Shown piece after piece: positions 24,276 through 31,269 of a DNA stretch of 57,249 nucleotides. Where the stretch lies: assembly GCA_905233845.1 (NCBI GenBank), contig CAJOFH010000011.1:1-57249 (forward strand). Direction: 5' to 3'. Position 1 is the stretch's first letter; every line of letters starts with the position of its first letter. This DNA is from an uncultured Muribaculaceae bacterium. Its GTDB lineage: Bacteria; Bacteroidota; Bacteroidia; Bacteroidales; Muribaculaceae. Under the pieces are notes generated by a model. That model had not been told where the DNA came from. It ran no database searches and saw only the letters and a list, made by a program, of their open reading frames with translations. The position numbers and the translations under genes were made by a program.

Positions 24276-25094
24276 TCAGTAGCTCTCGGCATCGTTAGGG
24301 AAGAGGCCTTTCTTCACGTCTTCCACGTAGTGGTTTACTGAGTCGATGATTTGTTCGCCCAGATTGTTGTAATGGCGCAAGAATTTAGGTTTGAAACCCA
24401 TGTTCATGCCCAACATATCCTGGATTACAAGCACTTGACCGTCGCAGTCCACACCAGCGCCAATGCCTATGGTGGGGATACCCACGCTCTCAGTCACGCG
24501 CTTGGCAAGTGCGGCTGGTATCTTCTCAAGCACAAGTGCGTAGCAGCCAATCTCTTCAAGCATTTTGGCGTCATCAATCAGTTTTTGAGCCTCGGCTTCC
24601 TCTTGGGCACGCAGGGCATAACTGCCAAACTGGTAGATGGACTGTGGTGTGAGTCCCAGGTGTCCGCAGATGGGGATGCCAGCACGGATTATCAGCTCCA
24701 ATGCCTCACGAATCTCGCTGCCACCCTCACACTTCACCGAGTCGATTCCCGTGTTCTGGATAAGACGCACAGCATTCTCCTGAGCTTTGTAGGGGTCGCC
24801 CTGATAGGTGCCGAATGGCATGTCGATGCAAGTGATAGCGCGTTTGCAGGCACGAGCTACAGTGCGACCGTAGACAATCATGTCATCGAGCGTGATTGGC
24901 ACCGTAGTGGCGTTGCCCTGCATCACATTGGATGCGCTGTCGCCCACATGTATCATGTCGATACCTCCTTGCTCCACTAACGAAGCAATGGTGTAGTCGT
25001 AGGAGGTCAAAACAGCTATTTTCTCACCAGTGTGCTTCATCTCACGGATGCGCTTAGTGGTTATTTTCTTGTTGTCGCTAACTAAATAAGCCAT
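24276..25094 (-). CDS. panB: 3-methyl-2-oxobutanoate hydroxymethyltransferase
   Basis: The 272-residue TIM-barrel enzyme is the first committed step to pantothenate (coenzyme A): it transfers a hydroxymethyl group from methylenetetrahydrofolate to 2-oxoisovalerate. Family motifs are visible: TSYDYTIASLVEQGGIDMIHVGDSASN, DMPFGTYQ, VKCEGG, GHLGLTPQS, and IGIGAGVDCDGQVLVIQDMLG near 212-232. It stands alone, with no panC or panD nearby. A -7 box on the minus strand lies at 25182-25189. Confidence 0.97.
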   Translation of the reverse strand: MAYLVSDNKKITTKRIREMKHTGEKIAVLTSYDYTIASLVEQGGIDMIHVGDSASNVMQGNATTVPITLDDMIVYGRTVARACKRAITCIDMPFGTYQGDPYKAQENAVRLIQNTGIDSVKCEGGSEIREALELIIRAGIPICGHLGLTPQSIYQFGSYALRAQEEAEAQKLIDDAKMLEEIGCYALVLEKIPAALAKRVTESVGIPTIGIGAGVDCDGQVLVIQDMLGMNMGFKPKFLRHYNNLGEQIIDSVNHYVEDVKKGLFPNDAESY

Positions 25095-25181
25095 AATCAG
25101 TTATTAGTTTTTAGTAGTCAGTAGTCAGTTTTTAGTTTTCTAGTGTATATAGGAATTCTATTGTGTATAGAATGGGCATTG

Positions 25182-25189
25182 CAAAAGTA
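25182..25189 (-). promoter_or_regulatory. Promoter -7 box for panB
   Basis: TACTTTTG on the minus strand lies 87 nt upstream of the panB ATG. The leader between contains short direct repeats (AGTAGTCAGTAGTCAG). Confidence 0.45.
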
Positions 25190-25294
25190 GTAGTTTTTTC
25201 TTAATAATGCCACGTTTCATGATAGTTTATTGAGAACTATAGCTTTTTTTTGAAACTTTTTCCATTTATCGATGATTTTTTGAGTAATAATTTC

Positions 25295-25302
25295 TACCTT
25301 TG
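25295..25302 (+). promoter_or_regulatory. Promoter -7 box for glsA
   Basis: TACCTTTG lies 36 nt before the ATG at 25339. No -33 TTTG is at the expected distance. Confidence 0.5.
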
Positions 25303-25338
25303 TAGTTTAGTTTTCAAAAATAGAAAAGTAAGAGTAAA

Positions 25339-26169
25339 ATGGATACCAAGCCACTTCGCATAGATGTTGACAGCGTGATAAGGCAACGACTGCCTCGTCA
25401 CTACAAGTACATTCCCAAGTGGCTAATCCGTTGGCTCGAGCGCATCATCCACCAGGATGGTTTGAACAAGATACTCACCGACATGAGCGTAACAAAGGGT
25501 GTTGGTGCTGCTGATGTCGCCCTTGACGACCTGAACATCAAGTATCAAGCTTTTAACGAGGAGAACATCCCCAGCGAGGGACGTTTCATCTTTGCCAGCA
25601 ACCACCCATTGGGAGGTCTTGATGGAATGGCACTCATCTCGCTAATTGGTCACCGCTACGGTGAAGGCAACATCAAATTCATCGTCAACGACCTCTTGAT
25701 GGCGGTGAAGCCTCTCGACAACGTATTCATGCCCATCAACAAGCATGGCCGTCAGTCGCGGCAGAGTGCCCAAGAAATAGAGGAGCAGTATCAGAGCGAC
25801 CGACAGATGATAACATTCCCTGCCGGCTTGTGCTCCCGCAAGTTGAAAGGCGGTAAGATAGGCGACCTGGAGTGGAAGAAGTTTCTTGTCACCCACGCTG
25901 TGAGTTCGAAGCGCGACATCATCCCTGTCTACTTCGAAGGGCAAAACAGCAAGCTGTTCTATCGCTTGGCACGGTTGCGCGAGCGCCTGGGCATCAAGTT
26001 CAACATCGAGATGATAATGTTGCCGGGCGAGATGTTCAAGTCGAGTGGCAGCACCTACAACGTCTACTTTGGCAAGCCAGTAAAGTGGCAATCGCTCGAT
26101 GCAAAAAAAGCGCGAGACGAGGCGGCACGGCTTCGCGAGATGGCTTATGAGATAAAACCCAAAACTTGA
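25339..26169 (+). CDS. glsA: O-acyltransferase of glycine/ornithine-type lipid synthesis
   Basis: The 276-residue protein has PlsC-type acyltransferase motifs: the catalytic NHPLGGLDG near 94-102 (His and Asp), FVNDLL-type IKFIVNDLL, FMPINKHG and the FPAGLCSRK motif near 157-165. It overlaps or abuts a GNAT/OlsB-type acyltransferase. In Bacteroides thetaiotaomicron the homologous pair glsB/glsA makes glycine lipids and flavolipin precursors, with GlsB adding the N-linked hydroxy fatty acid and GlsA the second acyl chain on its hydroxyl. The assignment is from this pairing and the motifs. It is cytoplasmic, at the inner membrane surface. Confidence 0.85.
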   Translation: MDTKPLRIDVDSVIRQRLPRHYKYIPKWLIRWLERIIHQDGLNKILTDMSVTKGVGAADVALDDLNIKYQAFNEENIPSEGRFIFASNHPLGGLDGMALISLIGHRYGEGNIKFIVNDLLMAVKPLDNVFMPINKHGRQSRQSAQEIEEQYQSDRQMITFPAGLCSRKLKGGKIGDLEWKKFLVTHAVSSKRDIIPVYFEGQNSKLFYRLARLRERLGIKFNIEMIMLPGEMFKSSGSTYNVYFGKPVKWQSLDAKKARDEAARLREMAYEIKPKT

Positions 26170-26180
26170 CAGTGACGGCA

Positions 26181-27116
26181 ATGAATCAGGAAAAGATAAT
26201 AGACCCTATCGACACCAGGCTTATCGAGCAAGAGCTCACGCCTGAGCGGTTCTTGCGCAAGACCAATAAGGCTGACAACGAGATTTACGTTGTCGATGCC
26301 CACAACTCGCCGCATGTGATGCAGGAGATTGGTCGACTGCGTGAGATAGCCTTCCGTCACGCTGGTGGTGGCACTGGCAAGGCGTGCGACATTGACGAGT
26401 TTGACCTCATGGAGCCTGCTTGTCAGCAATTGCTGGTGTGGAATCCCGACGATAAGGAGATAATTGGAGCCTACCGTTTCATCCTGGGCAGCGACATGCG
26501 TTTTGACAATGCTGGCGCTCCGCTCATCGCCATGGCGCACATGTTCCACTTCTCGCCCAAGTTTGTCAGCGACTATCTACCTTGCACTCTTGAGCTCGGG
26601 CGCTCCTTTGTAACGCCAGAATATCAGTCGAGTAGGGTAGGAGCCAGGGGCATTTTCGCCCTCGACAACCTGTGGGACGGTTTGGGTGCCCTCACCGTTG
26701 TTCATCCTGAGATAAAGTATCTCTTTGGCAAGATGACGATGTACACCAGCTATCCCGTTGATTGCCGTAATTTGCTCCTCGCTTTCCTCCACCTCTATTT
26801 TCCTGACCATGATAAGCTTGTCACGCCCATTCAACCTCTTGATACAGGTCGTGATCTGAAGGAATTGGCGACATTCTTTGTGGGTAATGACTTCAACAAG
26901 GACTATCGCCGCCTTAACGACTACATCCGCAATAAGGGCATCAATATTCCTCCATTAGTCAATGCCTATATGAGTCTATCGCCAACGATGCGCATGCTTG
27001 GCACTGCCATCAACCATGAGTTTGGCGACGTAGAGGAGAGTGGCATCCTCATCATTCTCGATGAGATAGCCGACACAAAAAAAAGCCGTCACATCGATAC
27101 CTATTCTAAGAAGTAA
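26181..27116 (+). CDS. glsB: N-acyltransferase of glycine/ornithine-type lipid synthesis
   Basis: The 311-residue protein belongs to the OlsB/hemolysin-like GNAT acyltransferase family: LREIAFRHAGGGTGKACDIDEFD near the N-terminus, LLVWNPDDKEIIGAYRFILG, LELGRSFVTPEYQ and ALDNLWDGLGALTVVHPEIKYLFG. It would transfer a 3-hydroxyacyl group to the amino group of glycine (or a related amino acid). The ATG at 26181 is 12 bp after the glsA stop; earlier in-frame starts (TTG 26166, GTG 26172) overlap or abut glsA and are also possible. The C-terminal 110 residues or so look like an extra helical domain. Confidence 0.87.
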   Translation: MNQEKIIDPIDTRLIEQELTPERFLRKTNKADNEIYVVDAHNSPHVMQEIGRLREIAFRHAGGGTGKACDIDEFDLMEPACQQLLVWNPDDKEIIGAYRFILGSDMRFDNAGAPLIAMAHMFHFSPKFVSDYLPCTLELGRSFVTPEYQSSRVGARGIFALDNLWDGLGALTVVHPEIKYLFGKMTMYTSYPVDCRNLLLAFLHLYFPDHDKLVTPIQPLDTGRDLKELATFFVGNDFNKDYRRLNDYIRNKGINIPPLVNAYMSLSPTMRMLGTAINHEFGDVEESGILIILDEIADTKKSRHIDTYSKK

Positions 27117-27207
27117 AAAGGATTATCTCTAATCTTCGTTTCTCAATCACGTTCCCTCTCCCGATTTCTGAAACTTATCAACATGTGAATAACTTTTTTG
27201 ATTTAGC

Positions 27208-27239
27208 TTGGACAAACCAAGCTATAAGTCTTAACTTTG
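27208..27239 (+). promoter_or_regulatory. Promoter for the lipoprotein at 27282
   Basis: TTGG (27208-27211), 20 nt and TAACTTTG (27232-27239) lie 42 nt before the ATG. Confidence 0.5.
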
Positions 27240-27281
27240 CATTCTGGATTAAAACGAAGTATATAAAACGAAGTCATAAAT

Positions 27282-27758
27282 ATGAAGCGAAAAAATATCC
27301 TGTGGGGCTTTGCTATGCTCATCATTGCTATGGTGGTGTGCTGGGCGTGCTCCTCTTGTGGCGATGATAAGAAAGATGAACCCACTAGCCAGCTGGTGGG
27401 TGCATGGAAGCATGAATACAATCCTATAGTAGCTGCTCAGCTTGAAGCCATGTTAGTAGCAAAACTTCAAGAAGGAGGAGCACTCACACAAGAGAATATC
27501 CAAATTCTGCAAAAAGTTAAAGAGATTATCTCTACAATAGATTTCATTGTTCAATTCAATGAAGATGGCGAGGCAAGGCTCTATGCCTATGGCGACAAGG
27601 GGCTGGGCGTGTTTGTCACTGGCAGTTGGCTGATGACCGACGATGCCTTGCTACTGCAAGTGCGTGACTTGGTGTTGGCCGTCACCAATCTCAAAATTGA
27701 CGGCAAGACGCTCACATGTACAATAGGTGATTTGCCCCTCACGTTCAAGAAACAATAG
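27282..27758 (+). CDS. Small lipoprotein, lipocalin-like
   Basis: The protein has 158 residues: a signal peptide with the lipobox in WACSSC (Cys about 26) and an acidic linker (GDDKKDEPTS). The mature domain begins QLVGAWKHEYNP and continues through VQFNEDGEARLYAYGDKGLG, GSWLMTDDALLLQV and LKIDGKTLTCTIG. The order (L)VGxW, then FxxDGxxxxY, then GxWxxxDxxL is typical of the small Bacteroidetes lipocalin-like lipoproteins, of which the ligands are unknown. A long charged helix (about 45-85) sits between the first two motifs. It is followed by a terminator. Confidence 0.83.
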   Translation: MKRKNILWGFAMLIIAMVVCWACSSCGDDKKDEPTSQLVGAWKHEYNPIVAAQLEAMLVAKLQEGGALTQENIQILQKVKEIISTIDFIVQFNEDGEARLYAYGDKGLGVFVTGSWLMTDDALLLQVRDLVLAVTNLKIDGKTLTCTIGDLPLTFKKQ

Positions 27759-27772
27759 TAAAGATTTAACTG

Positions 27773-27811
27773 CAACGCATGTGCTCACCGAGTTCATGCG
27801 TTGTGTTTTTT
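27773..27811 (+). terminator. Terminator after lipoprotein gene
   Basis: CAACGCATG (27773-27781) pairs with CATGCGTTG (27795-27803), followed by TGTTTTTTT. Confidence 0.82.
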
Positions 27812-27825
27812 TAAGCATAAAATAC

Positions 27826-28335
27826 ATGGAAAATACATTCGACAACAAAACCGACGTGATTATCAATCACCGCATGGGATGCCAAGTGTTTTGGATTCTC
27901 TTTTGCCTCTTTATGGTGGCTGGTGGCATTGTCCATATCCTCTTTGTAAAAGATGCTAAATGGTACCACCACGTGTTTGCTGCTCTTTTTGTCATTGGTG
28001 GTCTTTATATAGCCTACAAGTGCGTGACGACCATCATAAAGGAACGCCTGAACAAAATCCCGGCAATCATTGTAACCAGCAAGAGCCTGATATTGTCGAG
28101 GAACAAAAATGAGTATAACGAAATTCCTTTTGATGTCGTGGAGGAATTTATGCAGAAAAGGGTGAGGACAGGCCGAAACAGTCATACCTATTATATAGTG
28201 ATAAACTACAAACCCGATGATGGCGGCAGCAAGAAGTTTACTCCAGTTGACAAAATTGACTGCGGAGGACTTAACATGCGTCACGACAAGCTGCTCAAAC
28301 TCCTACAAGAAAGACTGGCAGCCTATAACGCATAG
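27826..28335 (+). CDS. Two-TM membrane protein with C-terminal PH-like domain
   Basis: The protein has 169 residues from the ATG at 27826 (MENTFDNKTDVIINHR); upstream in-frame starts lie inside the terminator and are rejected. Two membrane helices lie at about 19-41 and 47-66, then a soluble domain (AIIVTSKSLILSRNKNEYNEIPFDVVEEF) reminiscent of bacterial PH-like domains in STM3941-type proteins. The function is unknown. It probably depends on readthrough of the preceding terminator or on a promoter that I could not identify. Confidence 0.78.
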   Translation: MENTFDNKTDVIINHRMGCQVFWILFCLFMVAGGIVHILFVKDAKWYHHVFAALFVIGGLYIAYKCVTTIIKERLNKIPAIIVTSKSLILSRNKNEYNEIPFDVVEEFMQKRVRTGRNSHTYYIVINYKPDDGGSKKFTPVDKIDCGGLNMRHDKLLKLLQERLAAYNA

Positions 28336-28419
28336 CCATTTGGGCACAATAAAGAGGTTTTTGCACACAATGAATGTCTCAAGCTGTAAGCGATTCCAAG
28401 AATTCAGCTATATCCAAAA

Positions 28420-28441
28420 AAACTCACCCGAAGGTGAGTTT
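28420..28441. terminator. Terminator between convergent genes
   Basis: AAACTCACC (28420-28428) pairs with GGTGAGTTT (28433-28441) around a CGAA loop. It is flanked by an A-run on the left and lies between the plus gene ending at 28335 and the minus gene ending at 28469. Confidence 0.75.
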
Positions 28442-28468
28442 ATAAGTTTATATCTTAATGAGATGACT

Positions 28469-29110
28469 TTAGAAGCTAAAACGGCGGCCATTCCACTTGA
28501 GTTTTTTCTCTTTTAGCTTTCTATTGTCTTTCCACCATTTTACAATGATATCCTTGCCAGTTTGAGGCAGAGTAAAGGAAATATAATTATCATCTTCCAT
28601 TATTGGTGCTTTGTCGATTCCTATATCTGCGGGAGAGCAATTGCGCATGGTCTTTGTGGCATTACTATAGCGATAGAAGTTGCGGCTATCATATTGTCCG
28701 CAACGAAAAATGCCATTTACGAACCACTGCCTTACACAGGCAAACAATTTGTGTTTTCCGTCTGTCATGTTCCAGTAGCACATCTCAATCCTGCTCACTT
28801 CTTCAACGTCATAACGGAACTCATACAATATGTAGCCGTTCTTTGAGTCGATGGTCAGCTTCTCATTCTTGCGCAATGGGAGACCTTTGCTCTGACGAGA
28901 CATGGCTTGCTTCATTGCATCATACATATATAGCCCTTCTTGGTCGCAATCGTCCGCTTCTTTGGCCGATGGAATAGAGGAAAGGTAAGCCTTGGCGAAG
29001 TCACCGATCTTTGGACTCGAACCTTGATATTTCACTCTGATTGTTTCATTCTGTGCCATCATTGTGAACACAGAAAGAACCATGATGAATGCTAATGTTG
29101 TTTTTTTCAT
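28469..29110 (-). CDS. Secreted protein of unknown function, 213 residues
   Basis: A signal peptide (KKTTLAFIMVLSVFTMMAQ) is followed by a mature domain of about 193 residues with many aromatic and basic residues (YILYEFRYDVEEVSRIEMCYWNM, WFVNGIFRCGQYDSRNFY, YISFTLPQTGKDIIVKWWKDN) and a very basic C-terminus (KLKEKKLKWNGRRFSF). I recognise no family. It has no obvious partner gene and sits between a shared terminator and a hairpin repeat. Confidence 0.75.
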   Translation of the reverse strand: MKKTTLAFIMVLSVFTMMAQNETIRVKYQGSSPKIGDFAKAYLSSIPSAKEADDCDQEGLYMYDAMKQAMSRQSKGLPLRKNEKLTIDSKNGYILYEFRYDVEEVSRIEMCYWNMTDGKHKLFACVRQWFVNGIFRCGQYDSRNFYRYSNATKTMRNCSPADIGIDKAPIMEDDNYISFTLPQTGKDIIVKWWKDNRKLKEKKLKWNGRRFSF

Positions 29111-29134
29111 ATTGTCGTGATTTTTAGTTACCCG

Positions 29135-29170
29135 TTGGCGGAATTAAGCGAGCGCATACTTGATTCTGCC
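29135..29170. repeat. Hairpin repeat TTGGCGGAATTAAG, copy 2
   Basis: GGCGGAATTAAG (29137-29148) pairs with CTTGATTCTGCC (29159-29170), with G-T pairs. It matches the copy at 19838-19871 at most positions. It lies 13 bp downstream of the truncated hepT frame. Confidence 0.6.
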
Positions 29171-29183
29171 GATGGGGCAGTTA

Positions 29184-29318
29184 TTAATCTTTTTTAAAGT
29201 GAAATTGCTCTCTAACTGCAAATATACTACTTTTTTCAAAACCAGTATCCATGTGATTGGTGTCGATAGCCTCTATGATGTGTTGAAGCCTATTTTTATC
29301 TTTAATTCGCTCTCTCAT
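29184..29318 (-). pseudogene. hepT: Truncated HepT (HEPN toxin) fragment
   Basis: The frame starts at ATG 29318, overlapping the end of mntA by 17 bp as in intact MntA-HepT modules, and encodes 44 residues. The first 19 (MRERIKDKNRLQHIIEAID) match the start of HepT/DUF86 proteins, which are normally 110-140 residues. The rest runs into an unrelated tail containing TATATTTGCA, a promoter-like string. The catalytic Rx4-6H motif of the HEPN RNase is missing, so the toxin is almost certainly dead. Confidence 0.72.
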
Positions 29319-29598
29319 AGATTAAAATTTTATCTTGGTCTACACTTTCTCTGGCAAAAGGCATAAGATCACCTTCGGTAACTAAGTCAACGGAACGTCC
29401 AGTCAAACGCTCCAAATCGCCCCAAATACCGAAGTATCTCATCCCAATAGGCTTGCTTTGGTCGAGAACAACAATCAAATCCACATCGCTATCAGGGGTT
29501 TCCTCACCACGGGCAAAAGAACCAAATAGCAAAGCTTTCAAAACTGGTTGAGTCTTGAAATATTCAGCGATGGCAGTCTTTATGTCTTGTGAACTCAT
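29302..29598 (-). CDS. mntA: MNT-domain nucleotidyltransferase antitoxin
   Basis: The protein has 98 residues with the minimal nucleotidyltransferase motif GSFARGEETPDSDVDL (GS at 26-27, acidic pair D38 and D40). In MntA-HepT systems this enzyme adds AMP units to a Tyr of the HEPN RNase and silences it. The reading frame is intact although its partner, which overlaps the 3' end, is truncated. It could be a survivor that protects against HepT toxins elsewhere, or be recently orphaned. A -7 box TATATTTG lies at 29623-29630 on the minus strand. Confidence 0.88.
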   Translation of the reverse strand: MSSQDIKTAIAEYFKTQPVLKALLFGSFARGEETPDSDVDLIVVLDQSKPIGMRYFGIWGDLERLTGRSVDLVTEGDLMPFARESVDQDKILIYERAN

Positions 29599-29622
29599 AA
29601 GCTAAAACCTTATTATCCATTG

Positions 29623-29630
29623 CAAATATA
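29623..29630 (-). promoter_or_regulatory. Promoter -7 box for mntA
   Basis: TATATTTG on the minus strand, 25 nt before the ATG at 29598. Confidence 0.5.
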
Positions 29631-29681
29631 ATCACTTTTTTGAAACAAGAGTGGTCAGAGACAAAAAAACGTTCATTTTGA

Positions 29682-29819
29682 GGCGTTTTTTCAAATCAGG
29701 ATAATTACCGAGACGCAAAATGCGAAGTGTTTGAAGTCATGGCTGACCTTCCCGCTGTCAACCTGGAACGCCGCCGAAGCGTTCAAGTTGGCGATAGTCT
29801 CTACACTATTAAAATTTAA
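29682..29819 (+). pseudogene. Gene remnant, C-terminal 45 residues
   Basis: An open stretch without a start codon ends with TAA at 29817-29819 and reads like a real C-terminus: KCEVFEVMADLPAVNLERRR then SVQVGDSLYTIKI. It has no good start and lies between mntA and the secreted protein gene in a decayed region. The family is not recognised. It is probably the leftover tail of a deleted gene. Confidence 0.35.
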
Positions 29820-29889
29820 CTCCATAATTCTGCGATTTTAATAGCGCAAAAATATGGAGCATTATCGATTGTCTAAAAGACAGAATTTT

Positions 29890-30447
29890 CTACTTGGTTT
29901 TAACTTCAACAAAAATAATGTGTTTGTTGTTATTGTCATCTATTACCTCTTTTCCATTGGCATGAATCTTCAATGATGTTATTCTATTAAGATTCCATTT
30001 CTTTTCTAACAAAGAAAATTTTGGTGGCTCAGATGAAACAAAATGATACAATTCAACTTTGTTCTTTCTTTTAGACACATGTCCATTCAATAAAATGGTA
30101 TCTATGCCTGATTCAGATTTAGTTTTAACAACGATTACAGTCCCAGGTCTGCAAAATATTGTTGGATGAGATAAAAAGCAACTATCAATGTCGTTTTCTT
30201 GAATGATGGGACATATTTTGGTGACAAATTCTGTGAGGCTGTCACGGTCGAAAGTAATCGCATGATTATACTCAATAATCAATCCGTCAATTATTACTAA
30301 AGGATTAGGATACAGTTTTTCTATAATATCTATGCTATCCCTAGCACTAACTGCTCCACTAACTTTATAAGTTTGTGAATAGATGCAGCATGTGCTTGAC
30401 AACAATAAAGCCGCAAAAAGCAATATTTTTCTTGTCACTTTTATCAT
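29890..30447 (-). CDS. Secreted protein with TonB-plug-like motif
   Basis: The protein has 185 residues from the ATG at 30447 (MIKVTRKILLF). An upstream ATG at 30474 overlaps the -7 box TATCTTTG (30459-30452) and is rejected. After a signal peptide (about 1-25) the mature part contains SARDSIDIIEKLYPNPLVIIDG, similar to the NPLxxxDG strand of SusC plug domains, then about 130 residues with Cys pairs (C80, C91, C98 region) and a beta-rich C-terminus. It may be a small receptor-associated or immunity-type envelope protein; the function is unknown. Confidence 0.72.
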   Translation of the reverse strand: MIKVTRKILLFAALLLSSTCCIYSQTYKVSGAVSARDSIDIIEKLYPNPLVIIDGLIIEYNHAITFDRDSLTEFVTKICPIIQENDIDSCFLSHPTIFCRPGTVIVVKTKSESGIDTILLNGHVSKRKNKVELYHFVSSEPPKFSLLEKKWNLNRITSLKIHANGKEVIDDNNNKHIIFVEVKTK

Positions 30448-30470
30448 GTTGCAAAGATAATTCATTTTTC

Positions 30471-30623
30471 TCAAAGATGTACTTCCATACCGTTAATAGC
30501 GAACACGCAAACATCCCTTAACTGGTGGATTTGACCGCTGTTGAGCAGTTTGATTTGTCGTGTTCCCTTGTAGAAATTGTAGCGCAAGGGGATGCAATTT
30601 AGCCTATCTGGACCTCTCTTGGT
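30471..30623 (-). pseudogene. Gene remnant, about 50 residues
   Basis: A minus-strand open stretch without a clear start reads RLNCIPLRYNFYKGTRQIKL then LNSGQIHQLRDVCVFAINGM and ends at TGA 30471-30473. It looks like the natural C-terminus of a lost gene. The family is not recognised. Together with the fragment at 29682 and the truncated hepT it marks 29.2-30.6 kb as a site of gene loss. Confidence 0.35.
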
Positions 30624-30629
30624 TCAAGA

Positions 30630-30672
30630 AAAGTGGGAAAGATTCTCAAAAGAAGAGAGCTTTTCCCACTTT
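30630..30672. terminator. ridA terminator
   Basis: AAAGTGGGAAAG (30630-30641) pairs with CTTTTCCCACTTT (30660-30672) with one bulge. It lies 17 nt beyond the ridA stop. Confidence 0.75.
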
Positions 30673-30689
30673 ATTTTGTCATGGAGCGA

Positions 30690-31070
30690 TTACTCGGCGG
30701 CAATCATCTCTATCTCTACCAATGCGCCTTTAGGAAGATCCTTTACGGCAAACGCCGAGCGGGCGGGGTAGGGTTCTTGGAAGAACTCGGCATACACTTC
30801 ATTCATAGGGCCAAAGTTGGCGATGTCGCTCAGCAGCACAGTAGTCTTCACCACGTTGTTGAGGTCGAGACCTGCGCTCTGGAGGATTGCCTGGGCATTG
30901 AGCAGCGACTGACGAGTCTGCTCCATGATGCCTCCCTCGGGGAAGGCTCCAGTAGCTGGGTCGATGGGAAGTTGTCCCGAGAGGAAAAACATTTTACCTT
31001 GAGCGGCGATACCTTGGCTGTAAGGACCAATGGCAGCAGGGGCTTGAGCTGTGTTTAAAGCAGTTTTCAT
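30690..31070 (-). CDS. ridA: RidA family enamine/imine deaminase
   Basis: The 126-residue cytoplasmic trimeric enzyme hydrolyses reactive 2-aminoacrylate and related enamines released by PLP enzymes. Motifs: QAPAAIGPYSQGI, FLSGQLPIDPATG, NAQAILQSAGLDLNNVVKTTVLL, and PARSAFAVKDLPKGALVEIEMIA with the conserved active-site Arg. The ATG at 31070 gives the standard N-terminus; the in-frame extension to 31157 lies across a consensus promoter and is rejected. Confidence 0.95.
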   Translation of the reverse strand: MKTALNTAQAPAAIGPYSQGIAAQGKMFFLSGQLPIDPATGAFPEGGIMEQTRQSLLNAQAILQSAGLDLNNVVKTTVLLSDIANFGPMNEVYAEFFQEPYPARSAFAVKDLPKGALVEIEMIAAE

Positions 31071-31123
31071 TGCGATAGTGTTGTTTTTTAGAATAGTTAA
31101 TAATAGGTAGTTTTCTTTTCCTG

Positions 31124-31154
31124 CAAAAGTACAAAAAAAATAGGACTCAGCAAA
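31124..31154 (-). promoter_or_regulatory. Consensus promoter for ridA
   Basis: On the minus strand TTTG (31154-31151), 19 nt and TACTTTTG (31131-31124) fit the consensus exactly, 54 nt before the ATG. Confidence 0.75.
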
Positions 31155-31184
31155 CAATCACCTCATTCTTGCCAACAGAATCAA

Positions 31185-31225
31185 AAAAGGCGTGGCAGCG
31201 CTGTTTATAGCGTGCCACGCCTTAG
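31185..31225 (-). terminator. Terminator of the first SusCD operon
   Basis: AAGGCGTGGCA and TGCCACGCCTT flank a second stem GCGCT/AGCG with one bulge, and on the minus strand a T-run follows (A-run at 31182-31188). It lies about 45 nt past the SusD stop. Confidence 0.82.
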
Positions 31226-31269
31226 TGGTTATAGTTCTACCTTATTATAAGGTGGAAAGTAGTTCTATA

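Noticed and set aside
24351-24980. Plus-strand open frame of 209 codons opposite panB
   Set aside because: Antisense to panB, which carries every family motif.
29160-29366. Plus-strand open frame of 68 codons
   Set aside because: It overlaps mntA and the hepT fragment in antisense and matches nothing.
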